Positions 42,995-51,537 are shown, numbered from the stretch's first letter. The stretch is 64,000 bases of DNA from Fibrella aquatilis (GCF_017353255.1 NZ_JAFMYU010000011.1:1-64000); one strand, 5' to 3'. Numbers and translations are program-made. The notes: generated from the sequence alone by a model not told the origin.

Positions 42995-45106
42995 ATGAGT
43001 TTTCTGTATCCGTCTTTTTTGTGGGGACTGCTCGCCCTTTCGGTGCCGGTAGCCATCCACTTATTCAACTTTCGGCGTACGCGTCGGGTCTTCTTCACCA
43101 ACGTTGCCCTGTTGCAGACGGTACAAACCACCACCCGGTCGTTTCGGCGGCTGCGGCATTGGCTTATTCTGGCGGCGCGGTGTCTGTTTCTGGCGTGTCT
43201 GGTGCTGGCCTTTGCACAACCCTTTCTGCCCTCCAAAAGCCGGTTGGGCCTCTCGCCGCAGGGTATGGTCAGCTTCTACGTCGATAATTCGTACAGTATG
43301 CAAAACGAGTCGGTGGCCAACCGGCGCTATATCGATATGGCCACGGGCAAGCTCGATGAACTGCTTACGCTCTTCCGCAACGCCACCGACCTGCACCTGC
43401 TCACCAACGATTTTTCAGCCGACGAACAACAACCCGGCACTGCCGAAGCCATCCGTGACCGCGTCCGGTCCATCCGGCTGGCCCAAACGCCCCGGTCGCT
43501 GGAGAGCGTGTACCGGCGGCAGCGTAACCTGCTGGCGGGCGACGGGCGGGCGGGTAAACACCAGCTGTTCTGGTTTTCCGACTTCCAGAAAAGCACCGTC
43601 GGCGACCTTTCGCGCCTGAAAATAGACACCACCGATCAGCTCTTTCTGGCCCCGCTCAATGCCTCGGCCCTGCGCAACGTGGCCGTCGATTCGGTGTGGC
43701 TCAGTACGCCGTTTGTACGCGAAATGCAGAACAACAGCCTGCACGTGCGGCTGCGCAACAGTGGCCGCGAAGGCGTTCGCAACCTGCCCATCAAGCTCTA
43801 TCTCGACGATATTCAAGCCTCTACGGCTTCGGTGAGCATTCCGGCCAATGGCACCGGCGACGTACTGATGACCATTAACGTAACCAAAAGCGGTTTCCAC
43901 CGGGGGCGGGTGGTGTTTGACGATTTTCCGATCACGTTCGACAACGAATATTACTTCGTGATCGAAGCCTCGCCACCCATTCGGATTGTGCACTTGTATG
44001 GTCAAAAAAGCCCCACCGACTATGTACAGGCTGTTTTTGACAATGATAGCCTGTTTAACTTTCGCCAGTTTTCGGCCCAGAACTTCGACATCGGACAGCT
44101 CAAAGGCACCGATCTGGTGGTATTGGAAGGCGTGAGCACCGTAGGGGGCACGCTCCGCACCGAACTGGAACAATATGCCCGGCAGGGGGGAAGCCTGTTG
44201 GTGATTCCGTCGGCGCAACCCGATGCGGCTAGTTATGGCCCGTTTCTCAGCAGCCTTGGCCTTGGTTCGGTACAAAACCAACCCAACGCCACCCCGCTAC
44301 CCGTGGCCGACCCTGACCGCCGCAATCCGTTTTTCGCCGACGTGTTCCAGCAAAATTTTCAGCAGGAAGCCCTAAACATGCCCTCAGCGGCCCCCGTTTG
44401 GCAATGGACCGGCGGCGACCGGCTGCTGAGTCTGCGTAGTGGACAGCCGTTTCTGACCCAGTTGTCAGTGCGAAGTGGTGCCAGTGTGGGCAATGGCATT
44501 GGGCAGTTATATGTTCTGGGTAGCCCGTTGTTAGAAAATTATGGCAACCTGGCACAGCACGCCCTCTTTGTGCCGGTGATGTACAAAATTGCCGCCCTCA
44601 GCGTACGCCCCCAGCGCACGGCCTACACCTTCGACGAAAGCGTGCTGACGTTTCCAATCCGGGTTGAGGCGGGGCAGGCGGCCGACAAAGCGGTATACCG
44701 GTTGAAGCATAACAAGCTGGGAATCATACCCGTACAGCGCGTGGTGGGGAGCCAGCTCATTCTGGAACTGCCCAAAAACAACCAACTCAACGCCGGGCAG
44801 TCGCTCGACGCGGGGTATTACGAATTGCAGCGCACTACGGCCAACGGCAACGCCCAAACCGAACGGCTCCTGGCTATCAACAGCGGCCGCGCCGAATCGC
44901 AGATGGCCTTCTACACCCCCGCCGAACTCCGGCAGGCCTTTGCCAATCAGCCCAACGTGCAGGTGTTCGATGATTTGAAAGACGGCGATTTTGTCCGCGA
45001 ACTGGAGAAAGATAACCTCGGCACCAACCTCTGGCCGTATTTCCTCATCGCTGCGCTAGGGTTTGTCCTGCTTGAGATTGGGCTAATTCGGTTTATGAGA
45101 GGGTAA
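42995..45106 (+). CDS. BatA-domain membrane protein
   Basis: A 703-residue protein. The first 85 residues (MSFLYPSFLWGLLALSVPVAIHLFNFRRTRRVFFTNVALLQ ... LACLVLAFAQPF) hold the BatA N-terminal double-membrane domain. The middle looks like a von Willebrand-type region (VSFYVDNSYSM as a MIDAS-like DxSxS) followed by CARDB-like beta-sandwiches, and the C-terminus has a membrane helix (LWPYFLIAALGFVLLEIGLIRFMRG). Bat-type proteins are common in Bacteroidota and linked to stress tolerance, but the exact role is unknown. A long palindrome follows the stop codon. Confidence 0.87.
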   Translation: MSFLYPSFLWGLLALSVPVAIHLFNFRRTRRVFFTNVALLQTVQTTTRSFRRLRHWLILAARCLFLACLVLAFAQPFLPSKSRLGLSPQGMVSFYVDNSYSMQNESVANRRYIDMATGKLDELLTLFRNATDLHLLTNDFSADEQQPGTAEAIRDRVRSIRLAQTPRSLESVYRRQRNLLAGDGRAGKHQLFWFSDFQKSTVGDLSRLKIDTTDQLFLAPLNASALRNVAVDSVWLSTPFVREMQNNSLHVRLRNSGREGVRNLPIKLYLDDIQASTASVSIPANGTGDVLMTINVTKSGFHRGRVVFDDFPITFDNEYYFVIEASPPIRIVHLYGQKSPTDYVQAVFDNDSLFNFRQFSAQNFDIGQLKGTDLVVLEGVSTVGGTLRTELEQYARQGGSLLVIPSAQPDAASYGPFLSSLGLGSVQNQPNATPLPVADPDRRNPFFADVFQQNFQQEALNMPSAAPVWQWTGGDRLLSLRSGQPFLTQLSVRSGASVGNGIGQLYVLGSPLLENYGNLAQHALFVPVMYKIAALSVRPQRTAYTFDESVLTFPIRVEAGQAADKAVYRLKHNKLGIIPVQRVVGSQLILELPKNNQLNAGQSLDAGYYELQRTTANGNAQTERLLAINSGRAESQMAFYTPAELRQAFANQPNVQVFDDLKDGDFVRELEKDNLGTNLWPYFLIAALGFVLLEIGLIRFMRG

Positions 45107-45110
45107 AAGG

Positions 45111-45353
45111 GAGTTTTCTGTTTGCTGTTTTGAGTTAGCTAGCGCTGGAGTAGCTACGTGCTGTGGTGTACTGCTGACGCGCGGCCCCTCGACTGCGCTC
45201 GGGGTGACAACGAACTTGAAACAAGCCAGTCTAGTTGCTTATTATCCTGTCACCCCGAGCGCAGTCGAGGGGCCGCGCGTCAGCAATACACCACAGCGCG
45301 TAGCTGCTCCAGCGCCAGCCAACTGAAGACTGCAAACAGAAAACAGAAAACTC
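45111..45353. repeat. Largest composite palindrome with CCCCTCGA core, copy C
   Basis: A 243-bp inverted repeat: left arm 45111-45209, right arm 45248-45353, loop 38 nt. From outside in: heptad outer arm (CTGTTTG, CTGTTTT units; the right side has one extra unit), a GC-rich middle arm (GCGCTGGAG.AGCTACG), the TTGCTGACGCG-like module and the 26-bp CCCCTCGA core. Three base differences occur in the middle arms, two of them compatible with U:G pairing in RNA. It makes up most of the 346-bp gap between the BatA-like gene and the oxygenase gene; the rest holds only a possible promoter. Confidence 0.95.
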
Positions 45354-45384
45354 TTTTCGGAACAGTCCCTTCACGAACTTAGTT

Positions 45385-45415
45385 TTGGTTTTTCAGGGAG
45401 TGGGCCGGTACTTTG
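45385..45415 (+). promoter_or_regulatory. Possible promoter upstream of oxygenase gene
   Basis: TTG at 45385 and TACTTTG at 45409 with 21 bases between. The -7 box lacks one base of TAnnTTTG, so this is only a weak candidate for the start of the 45.4-49.9 kb cluster. Confidence 0.3.
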
Positions 45416-45452
45416 TCTATGCTCCCGTTGTGACAATGAGCCATGCACTGCT

Positions 45453-46271
45453 ATGAAAGAGCTTGCCAAGTATTTAATTCGCGTTGATGCCCAGTTTATT
45501 GATGGACAAATAGTGCCCGAAATAGCCCCCAGCGAGGTGATGCGGTTGGTGAATGAACCCAACATCGTTGTTGTGCGCACGGGTATACCAGGCCAACTGC
45601 TACACAACGTGATTGAGGCCACGCGGGCCTGGGCCGCTACGGTGCCCCCCAGCGAAGAAGCCGACACGTTTGATAATAATCAGCACAAGAAGCGGCTGCA
45701 CATTGCTAAAATCCAGCAGGCCCCGCAACTCTTCCACGACCATACGTTTGATGCCATCATGGATCTCGACGAGGCCCATCGCCAGACGCTACTGGCCGTT
45801 TTTGACCCCGTACGCCAGTTTTGGAACAGCCTGACGAGCAACAATGCCGAGTTTGGCATTAGAAAAGGAGAGCCTTATTTCCACCCTCAGGTAACGCATT
45901 ACCCCCTGGGAGGCAGCTTTTTTGGCCGTCACTGGCACCCGCTGAACCCGCAGAAAGTAGGTACGATTCTTGCGTTGAATCAGTATGGCGAAGATTACCA
46001 TTCGGGGGGCACGGGTTACGTTATTAATGACCACATTGTGGAAACAGAAGGCTTTCAGGATCAGGGTGATATGATTCTGTTTCGCTATGATCTGCCACAC
46101 TGGGTGAGTCCGTCAAGCTTTGCCGACCGTTTTAGCTGGGATGACCCGCGTGGCCGTTGGGTATCTATTTTGCCCTTCTACGACCCCTGGGGTGCCCCTG
46201 CTGATAATAAAGAGCCGCAAGGCTGGAAAGAACAAATCAAAGTAGCTAACCCCGACAAGGTGGTGGCTTAA
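45453..46271 (+). CDS. Probable Fe(II)/2-oxoglutarate-type oxygenase
   Basis: A 272-residue soluble protein with the look of a double-stranded beta-helix oxygenase: GGSFFGRHWHPLNPQKVGTILALNQYG offers H160/H162 near the first iron ligand site, and GDMILFRYDLPHWVSP gives H216 as the distal histidine, with an Arg-rich DPRGRWVSI behind it that would hold 2-oxoglutarate. The motif differs from the usual HxD, so metal binding may be through His/His or an alternative residue. It opens a gene set with two glycosyltransferases, a TauD-type dioxygenase and an aldo/keto reductase. The substrate is unknown. Confidence 0.6.
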   Translation: MKELAKYLIRVDAQFIDGQIVPEIAPSEVMRLVNEPNIVVVRTGIPGQLLHNVIEATRAWAATVPPSEEADTFDNNQHKKRLHIAKIQQAPQLFHDHTFDAIMDLDEAHRQTLLAVFDPVRQFWNSLTSNNAEFGIRKGEPYFHPQVTHYPLGGSFFGRHWHPLNPQKVGTILALNQYGEDYHSGGTGYVINDHIVETEGFQDQGDMILFRYDLPHWVSPSSFADRFSWDDPRGRWVSILPFYDPWGAPADNKEPQGWKEQIKVANPDKVVA

Positions 46272-46318
46272 TCAGATCATTGGCCGTTTGTTAGCTGGCT
46301 ATAAATGATCTTCCTTAC

Positions 46319-47302
46319 ATGAATGTAATCAGCGTCCTCATCATCACCTATAATCAGGAGCGGTTTATCCGGCAGGCCATCGACTCGGTGCTTATGCAGG
46401 AGACTACGTTTCCGGTTGAAATTCTGGTGGGTGATGACTTCTCGACCGACAGCACCCGCGCCATTATTCAGCAGTATGAGCGCGACTATCCGGGTCGGGT
46501 TATTGGGGTATTGCACCCGCATAATATGGGCAAAAACGGAGGAATCAACTTCCTTGAGACCCTGAAACACGCCAAAGGACGCTATTATGCCCTCATGGAT
46601 GGCGACGATTACTGGACCGATAGCCAGAAGCTGCAGCGGCAGGTTGAGTTTCTGGATGCCCACCCGGAGTGTTCGATGGTGTTTCACAACGCGCTGATTA
46701 CCTACGAAGATGGGTCGCCGCCACATGCACTCAACGGCCCCGACATGAAGCCCGTCTACACCGCTGCCGACCTTATTGGCGAGGAAGATCACGATATCTG
46801 GTTCATGGCCACGTCGAGCACCATGTACCGCAACACCATCAAAGAGTACCCCGCCTGGTTTAGCGACTCGGTCAGCGGCGACATTCCCCGGCTGCTGTTG
46901 TATGCCAAACAGGGCAACATTGGCTACCTGCCCGAGGTGATGTCGGTCTACCGAAAGAATAACAATGGCACGAGCTTCACCGACAAGTGGGACGACATTG
47001 TTTTCCTGAAAAATCGGTTTGCCATGTACAGCAACATCAACCGCGAATTAGACTACGCGTTTGACAAATCGTACCGGAAAAAGCTGGCCAGTATTGTGCG
47101 GTTGATGATTAAGAGCCGCCAATACCGAAATAAGTTTGCCGGGCGGCTGCGGTTTCTGGCCAAATACGTGCGTATGGCCCGGCCGTCGCTGGAGGAATTG
47201 AAAATTTTGCTGCGCGACGAAGTGTTGCCCCGCAAATGGGTGGGCCGTTATAGCAAAGTGGCCATCAAATCGCACCGGGTGCTAAATGGTGAGGCTTCAT
47301 GA
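46319..47302 (+). CDS. GT2-family glycosyltransferase
   Basis: A 327-residue GT-A glycosyltransferase. Landmarks: VISVLIITYNQERFIRQAIDSVLMQ, VEILVGDDFSTDSTRAII, and the metal-binding DGDD in RYYALMDGDDYWTDSQKLQRQ. The C-terminal 90 residues are basic and helical (KSYRKKLASIVRLMIKSRQYRNKFAGRLRF), probably attaching to the membrane or acceptor. Closest in type to enzymes that add sugars to surface glycans. It follows the oxygenase gene by 47 bp and precedes a TauD-type gene by 56 bp, consistent with an operon. Confidence 0.9.
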   Translation: MNVISVLIITYNQERFIRQAIDSVLMQETTFPVEILVGDDFSTDSTRAIIQQYERDYPGRVIGVLHPHNMGKNGGINFLETLKHAKGRYYALMDGDDYWTDSQKLQRQVEFLDAHPECSMVFHNALITYEDGSPPHALNGPDMKPVYTAADLIGEEDHDIWFMATSSTMYRNTIKEYPAWFSDSVSGDIPRLLLYAKQGNIGYLPEVMSVYRKNNNGTSFTDKWDDIVFLKNRFAMYSNINRELDYAFDKSYRKKLASIVRLMIKSRQYRNKFAGRLRFLAKYVRMARPSLEELKILLRDEVLPRKWVGRYSKVAIKSHRVLNGEAS

Positions 47303-47358
47303 CCACCAAGAATAACATTATTTGCTACTTTAACTGACGGAATAACGTCACAGACACT

Positions 47359-48165
47359 ATGAATTTCTTCGCTAAAGTTGAGTATACCACGCTGGACGAC
47401 ACGATTCAGCAGGTAAAGCAGGCTGTGTTGTCGAACCGGGTGGTACATCTGGCCAACTTTAAGCCCGATCTGCCCGTCCATGAATTCTATAGCCGATTGT
47501 CTGAAACCATTGGCAAAATCCACGCTGCCGGCGAAGATATGTCAACAGGGAAACAGACCGAAAACCGTTGGATTGACATCACGTACAACCCCGAAATTCC
47601 TGACCGCTACCGGTCGAGCAACACCCGTCAGCCTCTCCACACCGACGACTCCTATGTGGAGCTATATGACGAGGTGGCCGTGAATTTCTTCTACTGTGCC
47701 TCAAGAGCCAAACTCGGTGGTGCTACCACCTACATTGATTTGCAGATGGTGGTCGACTGTCTGAAGATGGACGAAGAAACCGACCTGCTCAACGAACTGA
47801 TGAGCACCGACGTGGTATTCTCGAAAGGGGGGAGCCGCAAAGTGCGCAAGTGCCTCGACCAGGATGCCGAAGGTTATCTGGCCAACTGGAATTACTTCTG
47901 CATCGACCGCGAAGAGAACTCCGCCGAGGTAATTGACCTTTGCGAACGCTGGCACAAATTCCTCGAAACCCGCATCATGGAAGCCGGTATCGTGATGCCC
48001 CTGCAACTTCAGGAAGGCGAATGCGTATTCTTCCACGACGACCGCGTCATGCACGGCCGCAATGCGTTCTTCGCCGAATACCCTGGTCAGCGTAGCCTCA
48101 TCAAAGGCAAGATCATTCTCGAATCGGCCAACGAACGGGCTGCTCCGTCTACCGTTGCGGCATGA
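47359..48165 (+). CDS. TauD/TfdA-family Fe(II)/2-oxoglutarate dioxygenase
   Basis: A 268-residue dioxygenase. The iron ligands are H94 and D96 in RQPLHTDDSYVEL and H232 in DDRVMHGRNAF, and R245 in GQRSLIKGK would bind 2-oxoglutarate; this is the full TauD/TfdA set. It hydroxylates or oxidises an organic substrate using oxygen and 2-oxoglutarate, giving succinate and CO2. The next gene overlaps it by ATGA. With a second likely oxygenase, an oxidoreductase and two glycosyltransferases around it, it may modify a sugar or a glycosylated small molecule; this is inference. Confidence 0.9.
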   Translation: MNFFAKVEYTTLDDTIQQVKQAVLSNRVVHLANFKPDLPVHEFYSRLSETIGKIHAAGEDMSTGKQTENRWIDITYNPEIPDRYRSSNTRQPLHTDDSYVELYDEVAVNFFYCASRAKLGGATTYIDLQMVVDCLKMDEETDLLNELMSTDVVFSKGGSRKVRKCLDQDAEGYLANWNYFCIDREENSAEVIDLCERWHKFLETRIMEAGIVMPLQLQEGECVFFHDDRVMHGRNAFFAEYPGQRSLIKGKIILESANERAAPSTVAA

Positions 48166-49136
48166 ATTGGCCGCACGGCGCGAAGGCTGTAGGACAGTTA
48201 GGCATCGGCACCTGGCAACTGGGTGGCCCCAACTATCAGGGCGACAAACCCACGGGTTGGGGCGAAATCGACGAAAAAACGGCCATCCAAACCCTACAAA
48301 CGGCTATTGATGGCGGCGTGCGATTCATCGACACCGCCGATTCGTATGGTGCCGGGCAAGCCGAAACATGGGTGGGTAATGCCCTGCGGCAGTCATCGGC
48401 GCAGGGCATTACCGTTTGCACCAAGTTTGGCAACCGCCGCGATGCGGACGGGAATAATAGTCAGGATTATAGTCCCGATTACCTCGCCGAAGCCGTTGAT
48501 GCCAGCCTCCGCCGCCTTCAGCGTCCCACGCTCGACATACTCCTGCTCCACAGCCCACCTGACGGATTTGATTGGGCCACGTATGACCCGCAGCCATTTG
48601 AGGCACTCATTCAGGCCGGAAAAATCCGGACCTACGGGGTAAGTTCGCGGTCGGTGTATGGGGCAAAGCGAGTTATGGAAGCTGGGTTTGGCTCGGTGCT
48701 GGAAGTAATTTACAACGCCCTGGACCGCCGCGCCGAAGATGTCCTCTGGTCTGACCCCCGCGCTCACGGCTACCAGTTTATTGCCCGCGTGCCGCTGGCA
48801 TCTGGTTTTTTGAACAGTCGGTACCTGCACGAAGATCCCGCATTCCCTATCGACCAATACCGGCACTACCTGCCCGACCGTGACCGCGACTGGTTGGTAA
48901 ACAGTTCGCGCCAACTCCAGTTTTTAGATAAGCTGGAAGGTGGCATGTCGGTGTCGGCGCTTCGGTTTTGCTTGTCAAATCCGGCGGTTTCGGTAGTTAT
49001 TCCGGGTGCTCGCAACGCCGCTCAAGTGCAACAACATGCCCTGGCAGCTCAGTTAGGGCCTTTGCATACCGAAATTATTCATCAGATAGCGCAGGCCGTA
49101 CCCGACGTACCTGCTCATTGGAAACCTGCCAATTAA
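48162..49136 (+). CDS. Aldo/keto reductase
   Basis: A 324-residue NADPH-dependent (beta/alpha)8 oxidoreductase. The tetrad is seen as D57 (RFIDTADSYG), Y62, the lysine in VCTKFGNR and the histidine in LLLHSPPDG; NADPH contacts appear near the C-terminus (VVIPGARNAAQVQQH). Similar to the group that includes YajO/PdxI-like and sugar-derived aldehyde reductases. Coupled to the TauD-type dioxygenase by ATGA overlap, so the two may act on the same compound, one making a carbonyl and the other reducing it. Confidence 0.9.
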   Translation: MNWPHGAKAVGQLGIGTWQLGGPNYQGDKPTGWGEIDEKTAIQTLQTAIDGGVRFIDTADSYGAGQAETWVGNALRQSSAQGITVCTKFGNRRDADGNNSQDYSPDYLAEAVDASLRRLQRPTLDILLLHSPPDGFDWATYDPQPFEALIQAGKIRTYGVSSRSVYGAKRVMEAGFGSVLEVIYNALDRRAEDVLWSDPRAHGYQFIARVPLASGFLNSRYLHEDPAFPIDQYRHYLPDRDRDWLVNSSRQLQFLDKLEGGMSVSALRFCLSNPAVSVVIPGARNAAQVQQHALAAQLGPLHTEIIHQIAQAVPDVPAHWKPAN

Positions 49137-49147
49137 TTCACTAGCCT

Positions 49148-49912
49148 ATGAAACTCAGCGTTGTCATTCCGGCCTACAACGAGGAAGAATCCATCTCGCA
49201 AACCTTGCGTTCGCTTTACCAGACATTAGCCAAGCACGGTATTGACCATGAGATCTGCGTCACCAACGACAACTCGAAAGACAACACCCTGGCTGTGTTG
49301 CAACAATTGCAGCAGGAGATTCCCTCGCTCGTGGTGTTCACCAACCTAGGGCCAAACGGGTTCGGTTATGCCGTTCGCTACGGTCTCGAACGCTTTTCGG
49401 GCGATTGCGTGGCCGTTTTCATGGCCGACATGTCTGACGACCCGGAAGATCTGGTGAAGTATTACCACAAAATGCAGGAAACGGGTACCGATGCCGTTTT
49501 TGGTTCGCGCTGGCAAAAAGGCGGACGTGTGATCGATTACCCGGCGGTGAAAAAAGTGATCAACCGCGTGGCTAACCTAATCATCCGGCTCATGATGGGC
49601 ATCCGCTACGACGACACCACTAATGCCTTCAAGCTATACCGCCGCGAAACGATGGAGGGCATCAAACCCTTCCTGTCGCCCCACTTCAACCTTACCGTTG
49701 AGTTGCCCTTGAAGGCGATGGTACGCGGATACAGCTATGAGGTGGTGCCCAACAGTTGGACAAACCGCAAGTACGGCGAGTCGAAATTGAAGATCAAAGA
49801 GATGGGCAGCCGCTACTTTTTCATTCTATGCTACTGCTGGATCGAGAAGCATTTCTCGCGCGGTGATTTCAAAAAGAAGACCGCCAAACCAGCCGCCGTG
49901 GTAAGCCGGTAA
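49148..49912 (+). CDS. Dolichol-phosphate mannosyltransferase-like GT2 glycosyltransferase
   Basis: A 254-residue GT2 enzyme without C-terminal membrane helices. MKLSVVIPAYNEEESISQTLRSLYQ, CVTNDNSKDNTLAVL, the metal-binding FMADMSDDPEDLVKYY, GSRWQKGGRVIDYPAVKK and TNAFKLYRRE match polyprenyl-phosphate mannosyl/glucosyltransferases. It would build a lipid-linked sugar for use in glycan synthesis. It is 11 bp after the aldo/keto reductase and is the last gene of the cluster. Confidence 0.92.
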   Translation: MKLSVVIPAYNEEESISQTLRSLYQTLAKHGIDHEICVTNDNSKDNTLAVLQQLQQEIPSLVVFTNLGPNGFGYAVRYGLERFSGDCVAVFMADMSDDPEDLVKYYHKMQETGTDAVFGSRWQKGGRVIDYPAVKKVINRVANLIIRLMMGIRYDDTTNAFKLYRRETMEGIKPFLSPHFNLTVELPLKAMVRGYSYEVVPNSWTNRKYGESKLKIKEMGSRYFFILCYCWIEKHFSRGDFKKKTAKPAAVVSR

Positions 49913-49915
49913 CTG

Positions 49916-50347
49916 TCAAAGCAGTGCTGGGAGTTGGTAGATTAGCACAGTAAACACTAGTCCCCAGAAAGCGCCGCTGAGTAGCATGGCTATGACGATG
50001 CGGAGGGGGGCTACCCGAAAGGATACCGCCAGAGCCGTACCGCCAAGGGGTGTTAGCAACACGGGCGTGAGCAGGGCAATACCCGTAATGCCCGACCGTC
50101 GCCACACTTTCACGGCAAATCTGGTGCGTTTAGAAAACAGTTTGGGGGGTGTTTTGCGATAACGTTGCCGCAACTTGTCGAGGGCCGAATGAGCAAAGAC
50201 CACCAGCAACACGCTCGTCATCATACCGGCTAGGGTGCAGATTGCCGTCTCCAGCCAGGTTAGTTGCAACGCCAGCCCCGCCAGTGGCCCCCCAATGAAT
50301 TTGAGCATGCTGGCCAGCATCACCGATATATATTTGGCGTATTCCAT
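49916..50347 (-). CDS. Small integral membrane protein, unknown
   Basis: About 143 residues with four likely membrane segments (LKFIGGPLAGLALQLTWLE, AICTLAGMMTSVLLVVFA, GITGIALLTPVLLTPLGGTALAV, IVIAMLLSGAFWGLVFTVLI) and a basic loop in the middle (DKLRQRYRKTPPKLFSKRTRFAVKVWRR). No motif I recognise. The start chosen leaves 20 bp to the divergent hydrolase gene; a start five codons earlier would overlap the other gene's possible start. It converges with the glycosyltransferase cluster, with a gap of only three bases. Confidence 0.68.
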   Translation of the reverse strand: MEYAKYISVMLASMLKFIGGPLAGLALQLTWLETAICTLAGMMTSVLLVVFAHSALDKLRQRYRKTPPKLFSKRTRFAVKVWRRSGITGIALLTPVLLTPLGGTALAVSFRVAPLRIVIAMLLSGAFWGLVFTVLIYQLPALL

Positions 50348-50367
50348 AGTTGCGTCGCTCAAAGTTA

Positions 50368-51339
50368 ATGCCCACGGTCTCCACTGCCTATCCTGGCCCG
50401 CCCCGTTACCAGTATAACGGCCACCTGCAAACCATTGTGCCCAGCCTCACGCGCAAGGTGCCGGGCATCATGTACGAACGGGAACGTCTGTTCCTGACCG
50501 ATGGCGACTTTATTGACCTCGACTGGCTTCGGCAGCCGCAGTACCAAAAGTTGATTATACTCACCCATGGCCTGGAGGGCGATAGCCACCGCCAGTATAT
50601 AAAAGGAACGGCCATCCTCTTTCATACCAATAACTTCGACGTACTGGCCTGGAACTGCCGTTCGTGCAGTGGCGAAATGAACCGGGCGTTCCGGTTATAT
50701 AATCACGGCGAAATTGGTGATATCGGTGAGGTGATTCATCATGCGCTCTCCCAGAAATCGTATACCGAGGTTGTGCTGATTGGCTATAGTATGGGCGGCA
50801 ACATCACGCTTAAATATGCAGGCGTACATGGAGCAAACCTGCCACAGGCTATCAAGCGGACCATCGCTATTTCGGCCCCGGTCAATCTGGAAACCAGCGC
50901 AGGCCTGCTCGATTGGCCTTCAAATCGGTTTTATCGGAATCGGTTTATGAAAAAGCTGGCCCGGAAAATGGTGTTGAAAGCACAGCAGTTTCCGGGCCGC
51001 ATTGACCTTGGCCAATTAACACAGGTACGCCGCTGGAAAGACTTCGACGATCATTTTTCGGCTCCCGTCAACGGCTATCTGGACGCCGACGATTTCTACC
51101 ATCAGGCCTCAGCTATCCATTTCATGCCTGGTCTGGCCGTTCCAACGTTACTGCTCAACGCCCAGAACGATCCGTTGCTTTCGCCGGAGTGCTACCCGCA
51201 CGAACTGGCAAGTCAACTGCCTAATCTATTCCTGGAAACACCCACGCAGGGCGGCCATGTAGGCTTTATGGTGCGCGGCGATACACACACCTACGCCGAG
51301 CGGCGGGCACTGGCTTTTGCGCTGGGGCAACTGGGATAA
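50368..51339 (+). CDS. Alpha/beta hydrolase, YheT family
   Basis: About 323 residues with the alpha/beta-hydrolase fold. The nucleophile elbow is GYSMGGNITLKYAG, the acid is in LLNAQNDPLLSPECYP, and the histidine is in TQGGHVGFMV. The pattern HGLEGDSHRQYIKGTA, and the RNRFMKKLARKMVLKAQQFP segment, point to the YheT group of esterase-like hydrolases, whose substrate is not established. Start chosen at MPTVSTAYPG; a start six codons earlier is possible. It lies directly upstream of the ribosomal operon leader, in the place where rpsJ would often be expected. Confidence 0.9.
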   Translation: MPTVSTAYPGPPRYQYNGHLQTIVPSLTRKVPGIMYERERLFLTDGDFIDLDWLRQPQYQKLIILTHGLEGDSHRQYIKGTAILFHTNNFDVLAWNCRSCSGEMNRAFRLYNHGEIGDIGEVIHHALSQKSYTEVVLIGYSMGGNITLKYAGVHGANLPQAIKRTIAISAPVNLETSAGLLDWPSNRFYRNRFMKKLARKMVLKAQQFPGRIDLGQLTQVRRWKDFDDHFSAPVNGYLDADDFYHQASAIHFMPGLAVPTLLLNAQNDPLLSPECYPHELASQLPNLFLETPTQGGHVGFMVRGDTHTYAERRALAFALGQLG

Positions 51340-51381
51340 AACTATTTTTGGTTGTACTCATCAAGTGTCGGGATAATTTCC

Positions 51382-51389
51382 TACTTTTG
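51382..51389 (+). promoter_or_regulatory. Promoter -7 box P1 of the ribosomal operon leader
   Basis: TACTTTTG followed by CAGTCCCA. Same box and initial sequence as P2 200 bases downstream. No clear TTG at -33. Confidence 0.6.
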
Positions 51390-51428
51390 CAGTCCCAAAT
51401 GCGTAAGCGAGAGGGGCAACATAGCAGC

Positions 51429-51466
51429 GGGTGAAGGTCTGAAAAGAAACCACACCTGATTTTTTT
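51429..51466 (+). terminator. Leader hairpin T1 with T run
   Basis: GGGTG..GGT pairs with ACC.CACCT around a 10-nt loop, followed closely by seven T. It would end transcripts from P1 after about 70-80 bases, or work as an attenuator of the ribosomal operon. Confidence 0.55.
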
Positions 51467-51507
51467 ACGGTAGTCAATCCCACGTGGGGTGTTGGGCTGC
51501 TTTGAGG

Positions 51508-51537
51508 AGGTCAGGTGCCATGCGCCCGGCCTTTTTT
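51508..51537 (+). terminator. Leader hairpin T2 with T run
   Basis: AGGTC-A-GGTGC pairs with GCGCC-C-GGCCT around the loop CAT, directly followed by a T run. A second terminator-like structure between P1 and P2 of the ribosomal operon. Confidence 0.65.
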
